Shown here in pieces: positions 49,876 through 57,692 of a stretch of 59,372 nucleotides of DNA (the first letter of the stretch is position 1; every line of letters starts with the position of its first letter). Below the pieces are notes generated by a model. It searched no databases and was not told where the DNA came from. It worked only from the letters and a program-made list of their open reading frames with translations. This DNA is from Candidatus Omnitrophota bacterium. Lineage in GTDB: Bacteria; Omnitrophota; Omnitrophia; Omnitrophales; Aquincolibacteriaceae. The stretch spans positions 1-59,372 of the forward strand of contig CAIJHQ010000013.1 of NCBI GenBank assembly GCA_903820505.1, written 5' to 3'. Both the position numbers and the translations under genes were made by a program.

Positions 49876-50955
49876 TCAGGGGGTGGTCTCCCGAATAAGT
49901 TCCCGCGGCGCCGCCCCGCTCGCCTGCCCCTGGTGCTGTTCCATGACGCTGAGACGGTCCCGCAATTTGTGAAATCTCTGCTCGGTTTTCTCATAAGCGG
50001 TCCTCGCATGGGCAAGATGCGCGCCGATCTTCTCAAAATCCGAGAGGCACTGCTCAAAATCGACTTCGAGCTGCCCTAAACTTTCCAGAATGAGCTGCGC
50101 CGAACGTTCGATCCGGAACCCCTTCAGTCCCCGCACGATCGACTGAAGATAAACATAGAAACTGTTCGGCGACACGGGGATCACTTTACGTTTCATCGCA
50201 TAAGATGAGAGACTCTCGGACTGGGCGTCATCCTTGATGATGGTTTCATAATAAATGCTCTCCGAAGGGATATACATCATGGCGAATTCGAACGTGCCTT
50301 CCTCCGGCAGGATGTATTTCGAACCGATGTCATCGATGTGTTTCTTAACGTCTTTCCAGAAACTCTTGCGGGCCTCCGCCTGCTTCTCGTCACTGCCCGC
50401 TTCCAGGATCCTTTTGAAATTTTCGAGCGGGAATTTGGCGTCCACGGGGATCAGCCCTTCCCCAAGACGGATGATCGCGTCGACCTGCGAGCCGTTACGG
50501 AAGCGGTATTGCAGCGAGAAGTGGTCATCCGGAAGAATCTGCCGTAACAATTCGGCAAGGAGCAGTTCCCCCATGCCGCCGCGAAGCTTAGGCGCTCGGA
50601 GAATGTCATGCAGCGAGGAAATATCTTTCCCGACGTCCATCATGGACTGTGTGGCATGCTGAAGCGCCCCCAGCCGGTGCTGGACGTCGCCCATGATCTG
50701 GCGATAGTTCTGCTGGTTTTCCTGGAGAAAAAGGGTGTTCTGCTTCATCTGATCGTTCACCTGCCCGGAAAGCGAACGGATCTGTTCCTGAAGCGTCGCG
50801 TGGAGGTTATGCAATTCCTGCTGGAGCTGGAGAAAAGGCTGGAAGGTGCGGTCCTCCGGGGCCGTCCGGGACAAACGCCGCAACAACATCACGACCCCCC
50901 AGATCACCAACCCGGCAATCGCGACAGTTGTTATGATCATAGGAGGCGTGTCCAT
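49876..50955 (-). CDS. rmuC: DNA recombination protein RmuC family
   Basis: 359 aa from ATG at 50953-50955. An N-terminal membrane helix (about residues 6-26) leads to a long coiled coil (about 30-110) and then the RmuC domain: APKLRGGMGELLLAELL, SQVDAIIRL and LIPVDAKFPLENF, matching the PD-(D/E)xK-like nuclease core of the family (D-A-K). RmuC limits certain DNA rearrangements in Escherichia coli; its biochemistry is little known. A longer frame starts at 50985, but the promoter -10 lies over that region and the transcript would begin about at 50956, so I prefer 50955, with little or no leader. First gene of the pcm-cca group. Confidence 0.9.
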   Translation of the reverse strand: MDTPPMIITTVAIAGLVIWGVVMLLRRLSRTAPEDRTFQPFLQLQQELHNLHATLQEQIRSLSGQVNDQMKQNTLFLQENQQNYRQIMGDVQHRLGALQHATQSMMDVGKDISSLHDILRAPKLRGGMGELLLAELLRQILPDDHFSLQYRFRNGSQVDAIIRLGEGLIPVDAKFPLENFKRILEAGSDEKQAEARKSFWKDVKKHIDDIGSKYILPEEGTFEFAMMYIPSESIYYETIIKDDAQSESLSSYAMKRKVIPVSPNSFYVYLQSIVRGLKGFRIERSAQLILESLGQLEVDFEQCLSDFEKIGAHLAHARTAYEKTEQRFHKLRDRLSVMEQHQGQASGAAPRELIRETTP

Positions 50956-50962
50956 AGAGCGC

Positions 50963-50991
50963 ATTATATCCCAATCAGTAACCATTGGCCA
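50963..50991 (-). promoter_or_regulatory. Likely promoter of rmuC, leaderless
   Basis: Minus strand TATAAT at 50963-50968 and TGGCCA (4 of 6 to TTGACA) at 50986-50991, spacing 17 bp. The expected transcription start is about one base before the ATG at 50955. The insertion sequence begins 22 bp upstream of the -35 element. Confidence 0.6.
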
Positions 50992-50995
50992 CAGG

Positions 50996-51013
50996 CTAAA
51001 GGCGCCCGGAGTG
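50996..51013. repeat. Direct repeat flanking the IS, left copy
   Basis: CTAAAGGCGCCCGGAGTG, identical to 52471-52488 on the other side of the element. Reads as the duplicated target of the insertion. Confidence 0.7.
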
Positions 51014-52470
51014 GGAATGATACCATTGATCGTTACCCCCTGTGTGCAAGCGGGGCTGTAAAGATCTTATGTATTACACCCAAGGTCTGGGGCGAGATTT
51101 ATAAAGCCTTTGAAGCATTCCGAAGATTGGTCAAAGGACCAGCACCCCGGAAGGTTCTGGAGCAAGCCCCCCGCCCCAAAGCTAAAGGCGTTGCGAAAAA
51201 TGAATGCCAAACAGCCTATGAACCCACCAACGCCATCCGATGTAACGATGCTGACCACCGCCGCTGGGTTCGCGTTAAAGAATGGTTTAGCGAGCTTACA
51301 GAGACTGAAAACAACCACAGGGAAAATGAAAAAGGGCACATAATAGAACTCCTGCAATCCTGACAGATCAAAGGAGGTTCTAAAACTGCATGTGCCCCTA
51401 TCAATACTACCATGTCATGAAACAGAGCAAAGATAAAAAACCGTGGCGTTACCAGATGGTCCAGTATGCCTTTACCAAGGGCGTTAAGCCGGCGGCAAGG
51501 CACTTTCACACCAACCCGTCTGTCGTCAGAAAATGGCTCTACCGATTCAAGGCCGACGGATACTCCGGGCTTGGAGATCGTTCACATAAACCCCACCATT
51601 CCCCCAATGAAACTCCCCAGCATGTCAAAGATCACGTCGTCGCTCTCAAGGGCATCTACAAGCGCATGGGGGCCGTACAAGTCCGTGTTCTCGAAAACCT
51701 GACCCTTGCCCCAAAAACAATCCGTAAGATCTGGAAAGAGGCCAAGATCCCCTCACGGAGAAGGCCGAAAAAGCACGTCACGAAAAATAACCTCCGCGCC
51801 GTAAAGATGCGCTTTCAGCTCTTCCAGCAGTCCATGGAGGACACCAAAGACCTCATGGACATCCCGGAATACTATTTCCAGGCCAGAACGCGCCACCTGC
51901 CGAAGGTTCAATACACCTTCCGTGAGGTCTCCTGCGGCATCCTCTTCCTCGGCTTTGCCGAAAGCATCTCGCTGACCTACGCCCATCTCTTCGCCACCTA
52001 CATCAATCACTTCCTCAGGAAGTTCAAGGCCCTTCCCGAGAGATCCATCCGGCAAACCGATAACGGCAGCGAATATATTGGCTCCTGGAACGCAAAAGAA
52101 CCCTCGGCCTACACAAGAGCCATTGAATTGCTTCCGGGACAACACCACTACACCATCTACCCAGGAGCGCATCGCATGCAGGCGGATGTCGAAACGATTC
52201 ACAATCTCATGGAGCCGGAATTCTACGAGATCGAGGATTTTAAAAACAGGAACGACTTCATGGCGAAAGCCACAGCCTATCAGCTGGCGTTCAACCTCTA
52301 TCGCCCCAACTCTTACAAAGAAGACAAGACGCCGTGGCAACTCGTTCAAGAAAAAAGACCGGACTTGGATAAACACCTGCTCATGATCCCTCCGGTCGAT
52401 CTGGATAGACTCTTTCGTTGGAAAACGTCAATCAGTCAGGCGGGGGGTAAGGATCAGTTGACCGTTCCCT
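51013..52470 (+). mobile_element. IS481-like insertion sequence
   Basis: About 1.46 kb, the only plus-strand gene in the window. Imperfect terminal inverted repeats: left end 51013-51042 reads GGGAATG, then TGATCGTTACCCCC; the right end (52441-52470, read inward) gives GGGAACG, then TGATCCTTACCCCC. An 18-bp perfect direct repeat, CTAAAGGCGCCCGGAGTG, lies at 50996-51013 and 52471-52488 and looks like a target duplication, unusually long. The element holds a transposase gene and about 330 bp of upstream sequence in which no gene could be recognised (51043-51370). It sits between rng and rmuC. Confidence 0.75.
51334..51397 (+). promoter_or_regulatory. Hairpin sequestering the transposase ribosome binding site and start codon
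   Basis: GGGCACAT (51334-51341) pairs perfectly with ATGTGCCC (51390-51397), which contains the start codon. Inside this, TAGAAC (51344-51349) pairs with GTTCTA (51377-51382), and TCCT (51350-51353) pairs with AGGA (51372-51375) of the Shine-Dalgarno, one G bulged. A transcript entering from outside would fold and mask the start, as known for other IS transposase mRNAs. Confidence 0.7.
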
Positions 52471-52619
52471 CTAAAGGCGCCCGGAGTGCGGCGCACGGTT
52501 CAATCTCCCGCACATCAAAAGGGACAGGCGCGAATTCATGCCTGTCCCCATCAATGCGATTCTGCGTCTCACTTTATAAAAGTGATATTCACATCCTCGC
52601 GGTGCGCCGTCGGCTCTGA
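51390..52619 (+). CDS. IS481-family-like transposase
   Basis: 409 aa. An N-terminal helix-turn-helix region (A-A-R-H-F-H-T-N-P-S-V-V-R-K-W-L-Y-R-F, followed by G-L-x-D-R-S-x-K-P-H) leads to an rve-type DDE core. The second Asp lies in RQTDNGSEYIGSW and the Glu in HRMQADVETIHNL; the first Asp is less clear. AAGGAGG (51371-51377) supports the ATG at 51390, although both are inside a predicted hairpin. There is no stop within the element: after the right inverted repeat the frame continues about 50 codons through host DNA and ends in the 3' end of rng. The last ~50 residues (from VPSKGAR) are thus probably not ancestral. Confidence 0.85.
   Translation: MCPYQYYHVMKQSKDKKPWRYQMVQYAFTKGVKPAARHFHTNPSVVRKWLYRFKADGYSGLGDRSHKPHHSPNETPQHVKDHVVALKGIYKRMGAVQVRVLENLTLAPKTIRKIWKEAKIPSRRRPKKHVTKNNLRAVKMRFQLFQQSMEDTKDLMDIPEYYFQARTRHLPKVQYTFREVSCGILFLGFAESISLTYAHLFATYINHFLRKFKALPERSIRQTDNGSEYIGSWNAKEPSAYTRAIELLPGQHHYTIYPGAHRMQADVETIHNLMEPEFYEIEDFKNRNDFMAKATAYQLAFNLYRPNSYKEDKTPWQLVQEKRPDLDKHLLMIPPVDLDRLFRWKTSISQAGGKDQLTVPSKGARSAAHGSISRTSKGTGANSCLSPSMRFCVSLYKSDIHILAVRRRL
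52471..52488. repeat. Direct repeat flanking the IS, right copy
   Basis: CTAAAGGCGCCCGGAGTG, identical to 50996-51013, directly after the right inverted repeat. Confidence 0.7.
52521..52548 (-). terminator. Palindrome downstream of rng, likely intrinsic terminator
   Basis: GGGACAGGC (52521-52529) and GCCTGTCCC (52540-52548) form a perfect 9-bp stem with a 10-nt loop. On the minus strand it lies 20 bp after the rng stop and is followed by TTTT. The shape also recalls REP-type palindromes that travel with transposases. Confidence 0.6.
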
Positions 52620-54185
52620 ATAAACTGAAATGCGGCTCGCCGATGTCTTTTCGAGAAGACGTAAGGCCTTTTTCTCCTGCTGCAAAAGGCGTTCAGAAAC
52701 GTCCGGATGAACATAGACGTTCACGATTCGGTCCCTTGAGCCGCGCAGGGAACGCCGCAGATCACGGATCACCTGAATGGCCATGGTCGCAGTCGACTTG
52801 ATCATGCCCTTCCCTTCGCAATAGGAACAGGTATCGTAAACCGCGCTCTCGAGCGAAGGCCGCATCCGCTGACGCGTCATTTCCACAAGCCCGAGCTCCG
52901 AAATCTGCAGGATATGCGTTTTCGCCCGGTCCTTGCTGACCGCTTCCTTGAAGGTCTGCAGAAGGCTGCGTCGGTGGCTTGCCTGCTCCATATCGATGAA
53001 ATCGATGATGATGATCCCCCCGATATCACGGAGCCTCAATTGCCGCGCGACCTCAAGAGCGGCGTCCATGTTGTTCTTGTAGACGGTCTCCTCAAGACCT
53101 TTGGTCCCCGTGAATTTTCCCGTGTTCACGTCGATCGCCACCAGACTTTCGGTCTGCTCGATGACGATATGCCCGCCCGATTTCAAAAAAACGCTTTTTT
53201 GAAATGTGCGCTCGATCTCTTTTTCGATGTTATGACGTTCGAAGAGGCTTCCTTGTTCCCGGGTGAACTCAATCTTCAGGTCCTGCCCCGGCATATAAAC
53301 CTCGAGGAACCGTTTCATCTTCTTGTAAACTTCGGGATGATCGACCGATATTTTTGTCGTATCCTCATTAACGTAATCCCGGATCACACGCTCGACAAGC
53401 CCGAGTTCCTGGTGGATCAAGACAGGCGCTTTTTTCTGGGAGATCATGCCGTGGATCTTTTTCCACAGGCGGATCAAATACCGAATGTCGCGGGAAAAAT
53501 CCTTATCGCTTTTCCCTTCGGCATTGGTACGGACAATGAAACCGACCCCTTTCGGGATCTCCAGGCTCCGGAAAATGTTCCGGATGCGTTCCCGCTCCGC
53601 GCGGCTTTCCACGCGGCGCGAGATGCCGATCTTCTCCTCCCCCGGCATCATGACCAGATAGCGGGCGGGAATGGAGAACTGGGTCGTCAAACGGGGGCCT
53701 TTATTGCCGAGAGGCTCTTTGACGACCTGCACGATCACCTTCTGTCCGACCTTCAGGACCTCCTCAATCCTGGGGCGGCGGCGCGCCTGATGCTGATGGC
53801 GTTGGTGATGGTGATGCCGTCCGCGGCCGAAATCCTTTTTTTCTTCGGGTTTTCCCTGCGGTACCGCTCCCGGTTTCGCTTCCGGCTTTACCACAGCGCC
53901 GGCTTCGGGTTTTGCGCCCTCCTCGTCATCATCGAACTCGGCGTCAAGATCGAGCGGCGAGCGGAGCGCGTCCCCGACATAAAGGAATCCGTCCTTTCCG
54001 GTCCCGATATCCACGAACGCGGCATCGATCCCGGGGATCACGGTCTTCACGATCCCTTCGTAAATGTTCCCGAAGAGCTTTTTCGAGTCTCCGCGCTCAA
54101 TGTAAAATTCATCCAGGTGACCGTCCTCGAGAATGGCCACCTGTCTCTCGTTAGCGTCCTGGCTGATCAATATGTGACGTTCCAT
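52569..54185 (-). CDS. rng: Ribonuclease E/G family endoribonuclease
   Basis: 538 aa. Cuts single-stranded RNA in rRNA maturation and mRNA decay. Start MERHILIS. The S1 RNA-binding domain (about residues 38-165) is split by a linker of about 65 residues, first acidic, then Pro/Lys/Ala-rich, then His/Arg-rich with HHHHQRHQHQ (124-133). The 5'-sensor/RNase H-like region and the DNase I-like catalytic domain follow, with Asp352 in LVAIDVNTGKFTG and a second acidic pair in IIIIDFIDME (about 391-400). The zinc-link is CSYCEGKG (Cys453, Cys456). There is no long C-terminal degradosome scaffold, so it is closer to RNase G in length. AAAGGATC precedes the start. Confidence 0.93.
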   Translation of the reverse strand: MERHILISQDANERQVAILEDGHLDEFYIERGDSKKLFGNIYEGIVKTVIPGIDAAFVDIGTGKDGFLYVGDALRSPLDLDAEFDDDEEGAKPEAGAVVKPEAKPGAVPQGKPEEKKDFGRGRHHHHQRHQHQARRRPRIEEVLKVGQKVIVQVVKEPLGNKGPRLTTQFSIPARYLVMMPGEEKIGISRRVESRAERERIRNIFRSLEIPKGVGFIVRTNAEGKSDKDFSRDIRYLIRLWKKIHGMISQKKAPVLIHQELGLVERVIRDYVNEDTTKISVDHPEVYKKMKRFLEVYMPGQDLKIEFTREQGSLFERHNIEKEIERTFQKSVFLKSGGHIVIEQTESLVAIDVNTGKFTGTKGLEETVYKNNMDAALEVARQLRLRDIGGIIIIDFIDMEQASHRRSLLQTFKEAVSKDRAKTHILQISELGLVEMTRQRMRPSLESAVYDTCSYCEGKGMIKSTATMAIQVIRDLRRSLRGSRDRIVNVYVHPDVSERLLQQEKKALRLLEKTSASRISVYSEPTAHREDVNITFIK

Positions 54186-54403
54186 AGACTTAAAGATCCT
54201 TTCATTTGGTCGATCATCTCATTCGCCATCCCCGCAGCGGACCATTGATCGGACCACAGCTGGAACGGCAAAAAGCTATCGATCGCTCCGACAGAGCGGT
54301 TTTTGTGGGTAGATCCGGGGAGCTGTGACTGGACGGAACAGGAAGAAATGAATCAAGGAACCCTGTAAGAACTACAGCAAAACTGACGCGCTGACCTTAG
54401 GTC
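54186..54403 (-). other. Spacer between pilQ terminator and rng, with a dyad
   Basis: About 220 bp without a gene. It contains the perfect dyad TGACCTTAGGTCA (54392-54404), a small GC hairpin CGCTC/GAGCG (54284-54298) followed on the plus strand by GTTTTTG, and two TGGTCCG-type repeats closer to rng. No convincing promoter hexamers were found, though TTGACC overlaps the dyad on the minus strand. It probably holds the rng promoter. Confidence 0.35.
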
Positions 54404-54452
54404 AACACAAAACAACGCCGCTGAGAGCTAACGCTCAAGCGGTTGTTTTTTT
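54404..54452. terminator. Bidirectional terminator overlapping the 3' end of pilQ
   Basis: CCGCTGAGAGC (54418-54428) pairs with GCTCAAGCGG (54433-54442) with small bulges around a short loop. On the minus strand a T-rich stretch follows (plus-strand 54404-54416); on the plus strand TTGTTTTTTT follows (54443-54452). The stem includes the pilQ stop codon. Confidence 0.6.
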
Positions 54453-56075
54453 GTCGGCAGTTCCTGCCGCAGCATTCTTCTCGGGTTCCTTCGGGGCCGG
54501 AGCGGCATCCGTGGCAGCCGTGGGTTCTCCGACCTGCGATTTTTGCGATTCATTCTTTCCGGTGTCACTTTTAGCCACAGGTTGTCCCTGGGAATCCACC
54601 GTAGTAACTGTAACGAAAAAAAGCGTTTCGACTTTTTGGGTGCTTGGGTTTGTCGATGATGCCGGATTCTTCGACCTGAACAATTTTCCCACCAGCGGGA
54701 TATCCCCCAAAAAGGGTACTTTGTCCTCTTGAATGTTCGTTGAATCGGTTAAAAGTCCGCCGATGGCGATCGTTTGACCGCTTTGGATCAACACCTGCGT
54801 CTTCGCCTTGGTCGTGTCGAACCGCGGCGCCTGGATCTGACCGACTCCGAAATCCTGATTCGACCCCACGGCACTTACCTCGGGATTAAGATCGACCAGG
54901 ATCTCATCCGCGGTATTGATGTGGGGCGTCACGTTCAACACTACTCCGGTATTCCGGTAATTAAAACCCGTAACCTCCATACTACCCGTTGTTTCATTCC
55001 TCTCAAAACTAGGGACGGGTATTTCCTGTCCCACCTGGATCATTGCCGTCTGATTATTGAGGACCACGACACGGGGATTAGAAACCACCTTCGTATTGAC
55101 CCGGGTCTCCAAAAGGTTCAGGATCGCAGAAAACGTCGAAAAGTCCAACGTCCCGTACGTGAAACCGGCACCCGGTTGTGTGTTGGGAAATGAACGCGGA
55201 TCTGAAGCGTTCACGGCAGAAGCCGGCGTGAGAGCCGCCCCGGACTGGATCGGAAAAAATTCCTTGATCCCGAACGGAGTCCCTTGGTCCCGGACCGCAG
55301 AGAAGGGGAATGTCGTCGGACGCCTGGCGCCGGTCAACTGGGCCGCGACTTTCCAATCAATGCCCAGTTTGTCCGTGTTGGAAAGGTCCGTCTTCACGAT
55401 CTTGGAATCAATGTAAGCTTGTTGGGTGACTTTATCGAGCTTTTTGATCACATCAGCGATCCGGTAAAGATTGGTCGGACTGTCGGTCACAACGATCATA
55501 TTGGTACGCTCAGCGACCTTAATGCGCCCGCGCTCGGTCAGCATGTCTTGGATCGAAGCCTGGATCTCGGCGGCCTTGGAATAGTTCATGATGAAAGTCC
55601 GGGTCTCGACCGGTTCGAGCTTCATCTTATCACGCGTCGTGACACGTATGACGTTCCCGTCACGTTCATACACGTAATCATAGGTGCGAAGGATCACATC
55701 GAGGGCTTTCTCCCACGGCACATTCTCCAGGCGGACCGTGACAAGGCCCTTAACTTCCGGCCCCGTCACGATGTTGATATTACTCTTCATGCTGAGGATC
55801 CGGAGGACACTTTCGATCTCAGCGTCCTTGAAATCCAGGCTAATGGTGTCCGAGTTAACTTCCGGGGAAGCTACTTTCGCTTGTTCGGTCGGAACAGCGA
55901 CGGGCGCGACTGAGACAGCCGTGGATGACTGAAGTTCCGTGGAAACGGCTGACGGCGTATCGCCGCCGGCATCCTTGGTCGCGGCAGGATCAGGTTCGGC
56001 GTAAGCGGCATGGATCCAAATGAGGCAAACCAAGCAGCTACCGATACCTCCTAATTTATGTATTTGTCCGCTCAT
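54435..56075 (-). CDS. pilQ: Type IV pilus secretin PilQ
   Basis: 546 aa. Outer-membrane ring through which the pilus leaves the cell. Signal peptide about residues 1-26 (ends AYA). After an Ala/Pro/Val-rich linker comes the short N-terminal secretin/TonB domain (ISLDFKDAEIESVLRILS about 77-94, NVPWEKALDVIL), then an N1-type domain (FIMNYSKAAEIQ to IADVIKKLD), then the secretin core (about 345-490) with VVVLNNQTAMIQVGQEIPV and the family signature VPFLGDIPLVGKLFR. No AMIN domain is visible, so it is a short PilQ. The last 55 residues are Lys/Ala/Thr-rich. Separated from pilP by 21 bp, and ended by a terminator in its own last codons. Confidence 0.94.
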   Translation of the reverse strand: MSGQIHKLGGIGSCLVCLIWIHAAYAEPDPAATKDAGGDTPSAVSTELQSSTAVSVAPVAVPTEQAKVASPEVNSDTISLDFKDAEIESVLRILSMKSNINIVTGPEVKGLVTVRLENVPWEKALDVILRTYDYVYERDGNVIRVTTRDKMKLEPVETRTFIMNYSKAAEIQASIQDMLTERGRIKVAERTNMIVVTDSPTNLYRIADVIKKLDKVTQQAYIDSKIVKTDLSNTDKLGIDWKVAAQLTGARRPTTFPFSAVRDQGTPFGIKEFFPIQSGAALTPASAVNASDPRSFPNTQPGAGFTYGTLDFSTFSAILNLLETRVNTKVVSNPRVVVLNNQTAMIQVGQEIPVPSFERNETTGSMEVTGFNYRNTGVVLNVTPHINTADEILVDLNPEVSAVGSNQDFGVGQIQAPRFDTTKAKTQVLIQSGQTIAIGGLLTDSTNIQEDKVPFLGDIPLVGKLFRSKNPASSTNPSTQKVETLFFVTVTTVDSQGQPVAKSDTGKNESQKSQVGEPTAATDAAPAPKEPEKNAAAGTADKKTTA

Positions 56076-56096
56076 CGAGTTCTCCCGTAGATTATC

Positions 56097-56477
56097 CTAT
56101 CGTGCGCGTGCGGGCCGCGGTTTTTCCCCTTCCTGAAACCGCAACGTTCTCTCTTCCCCATTGACCGACACCACCACATAATCCTTTCGGATCTTAACGA
56201 TCGTCGCATCCCCGACATTCTCACCCGTCATGTACGCCGTCCCTCCAAAGATCGCGAATGATTGCGTGTTGGGATTGGGATCGTAGATAATCCCCTCCAA
56301 ATGGCTGGTCGCACCGCCGTCTACGGTCCCCACAACTGTCTGTGCCTCAGGCTTGATGAACGGATCGCGCCTCCCGCCGGAATCGTAGACAATTCCCTCA
56401 GCTCCGCCGATGACCCCAGTCACGCACATCGCACAAAAAAAACCAAGACCAAACAATGCCTTATTTCTTCTTAGCAT
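56097..56477 (-). CDS. pilP: Type IV pilus inner-membrane/periplasmic protein PilP-like
   Basis: 126 aa. Signal sequence about residues 1-25; two cysteines (15 and 18) lie in the hydrophobic core, but no canonical lipobox is seen although many PilPs are lipoproteins. The mature start has YDSGGRRDPF, the PilP/GspC-like signature, and the rest (LEGIIYDPNPNTQSFAIFGG, then I-V-K-I-R-K-D-Y-V-V-V) matches the small beta domain that links the PilN-PilO platform to PilQ. Overlaps the end of pilO by 17 bp; AAAGG precedes the ATG. Confidence 0.85.
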   Translation of the reverse strand: MLRRNKALFGLGFFCAMCVTGVIGGAEGIVYDSGGRRDPFIKPEAQTVVGTVDGGATSHLEGIIYDPNPNTQSFAIFGGTAYMTGENVGDATIVKIRKDYVVVSVNGEERTLRFQEGEKPRPARAR

Positions 56478-57120
56478 TCGACGCCTTTGCAGACTTTTTA
56501 GACTTTGTAGCGGCCGGAGGACGCGGAGGAGCCGCTGTGATCGCCAGCACCTTCAATTCCGTACGCTGTCGTTCCGGGTTCTTCTCCGAGGATGATATCC
56601 GAAAAAGCTGTATTCTCAAAAGCTTATCATACGATTCGATCCGCCCCGCCAATTTGCCAAGATCATGATATCGGCCCTGGACCGTGAATTCGTACCCGCT
56701 CGCAGAATATCTCTCATCGTAAGGCACCGCGTAAATCACGTTCCCTTCTTGCGGTCGCGACGCCAGAACCTCTACGTGAGAATCGTCCGCTAACTTTGAC
56801 ACCTGTCCCAAAAGCATCCCGATCCCCTCATTGGTGAACAACCGGCCTCTCGCATTGGCGATAATGTCCGCATACACCTTCTGGTTCCGTTCCAGGATCG
56901 GTCGCTTCTCGTTCAGAGCGTTGACTTGAATCATAAGCTTCGTCATATCCTGAATTTCACGCCGCAGGACCGGCCTCTCGACCCACGCAGGGCCGATCAA
57001 TCCGAACCACAACAGGATGACCCCAACGGTCGCCGCGGCCAGCACCATCCACGTTTTTTTATCGGCATTTTTTGCAAACCCTATAATGGTCGCCATGGAT
57101 AACGCCTTCGCGGGCTTCAT
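56461..57120 (-). CDS. pilO: Type IV pilus alignment protein PilO
   Basis: 219 aa from ATG at 57118-57120, which overlaps the pilN stop (ATGA). A longer frame begins 7 codons earlier, but the overlapping start fits the operon. One membrane helix (about residues 24-44), a coiled-coil (about 55-85), and the ferredoxin-like periplasmic domain with F-T-V-Q-G-R-Y-H-D-L-G (near residue 150). The C-terminal 25 residues are Lys/Ala/Pro-rich. Partners with PilN and PilP in the inner-membrane alignment complex. Confidence 0.87.
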   Translation of the reverse strand: MKPAKALSMATIIGFAKNADKKTWMVLAAATVGVILLWFGLIGPAWVERPVLRREIQDMTKLMIQVNALNEKRPILERNQKVYADIIANARGRLFTNEGIGMLLGQVSKLADDSHVEVLASRPQEGNVIYAVPYDERYSASGYEFTVQGRYHDLGKLAGRIESYDKLLRIQLFRISSSEKNPERQRTELKVLAITAAPPRPPAATKSKKSAKASNAKKK

Positions 57121-57692
57121 GTTTTTTCCACCGTTCCCCACTCAAAATTGGCCGAAAAAGCCGTTCCCTCGCTGTCTTTTGTACTCGCCTTGGAAGTGGA
57201 AAGAGTCAATTTAGCTTTGGGAAATCGCGTTTTGATCTTATTTAAAAAAATTTCAATGTGCTCGATCCCCGTTCGTTTATTCGCGGGAAGCACGACCCCC
57301 TCCAACACCAGATGGTACGCCTCACCCTGCCGCTCAACCTCCAGACTTGTAAGCCAGCACCGGGGCGGCAAAAACTCACTGACCGCCATCAAAATACGGG
57401 TCACTGGCTGAGTGTTTAGAACGTTCGCCTCGAGAAAATCCTTCTCACCCTTCATCTCTTGGTCGACCTTTTTCTCCATGGCTTTAAGTTCCGCCATCAG
57501 CGGGCGGAGCCGCACCCATTCATTGCGAACCTTTAAATAGGTAGTACGCGCACGAAGAAATTCGGCATAAAAAAACAACGTGAGCAGCATGAACAGTCCG
57601 ACGACGAGAATGATCAGCGGCAGGTAAGGGACCGGGGTAACTCTCTTGTTCGCTTTCCGGAGTTCAATGGGCAGCAGATTGATCCCGATCAT
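57117..57692 (-). CDS. pilN: Type IV pilus assembly protein PilN
   Basis: 191 aa. Starts with INLLPIELR, the conserved cytoplasmic N-terminus (I-N-L-L-P) that binds PilM. One membrane helix (about residues 23-46), a coiled coil (about 48-85), then a ferredoxin-like domain with LPPRCWLTSLEVERQG (about 109-124). Overlaps pilM and pilO by 4 bp each, giving translational coupling. Confidence 0.93.
   Translation of the reverse strand: MIGINLLPIELRKANKRVTPVPYLPLIILVVGLFMLLTLFFYAEFLRARTTYLKVRNEWVRLRPLMAELKAMEKKVDQEMKGEKDFLEANVLNTQPVTRILMAVSEFLPPRCWLTSLEVERQGEAYHLVLEGVVLPANKRTGIEHIEIFLNKIKTRFPKAKLTLSTSKASTKDSEGTAFSANFEWGTVEKT

Noticed and set aside
51067-51357. Minus-strand 96-codon hydrophobic frame inside the IS
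   Set aside because: The hydrophobic start is suggestive, but it has no clear ribosome binding site and overlaps the transposase control region. Could be a passenger gene if other copies of the element keep it.
50608-51363. Plus-strand frame of 251 codons running from antisense rmuC into the IS
   Set aside because: Its first half is antisense to rmuC; the part inside the IS has no recognised motif and no ribosome binding site.
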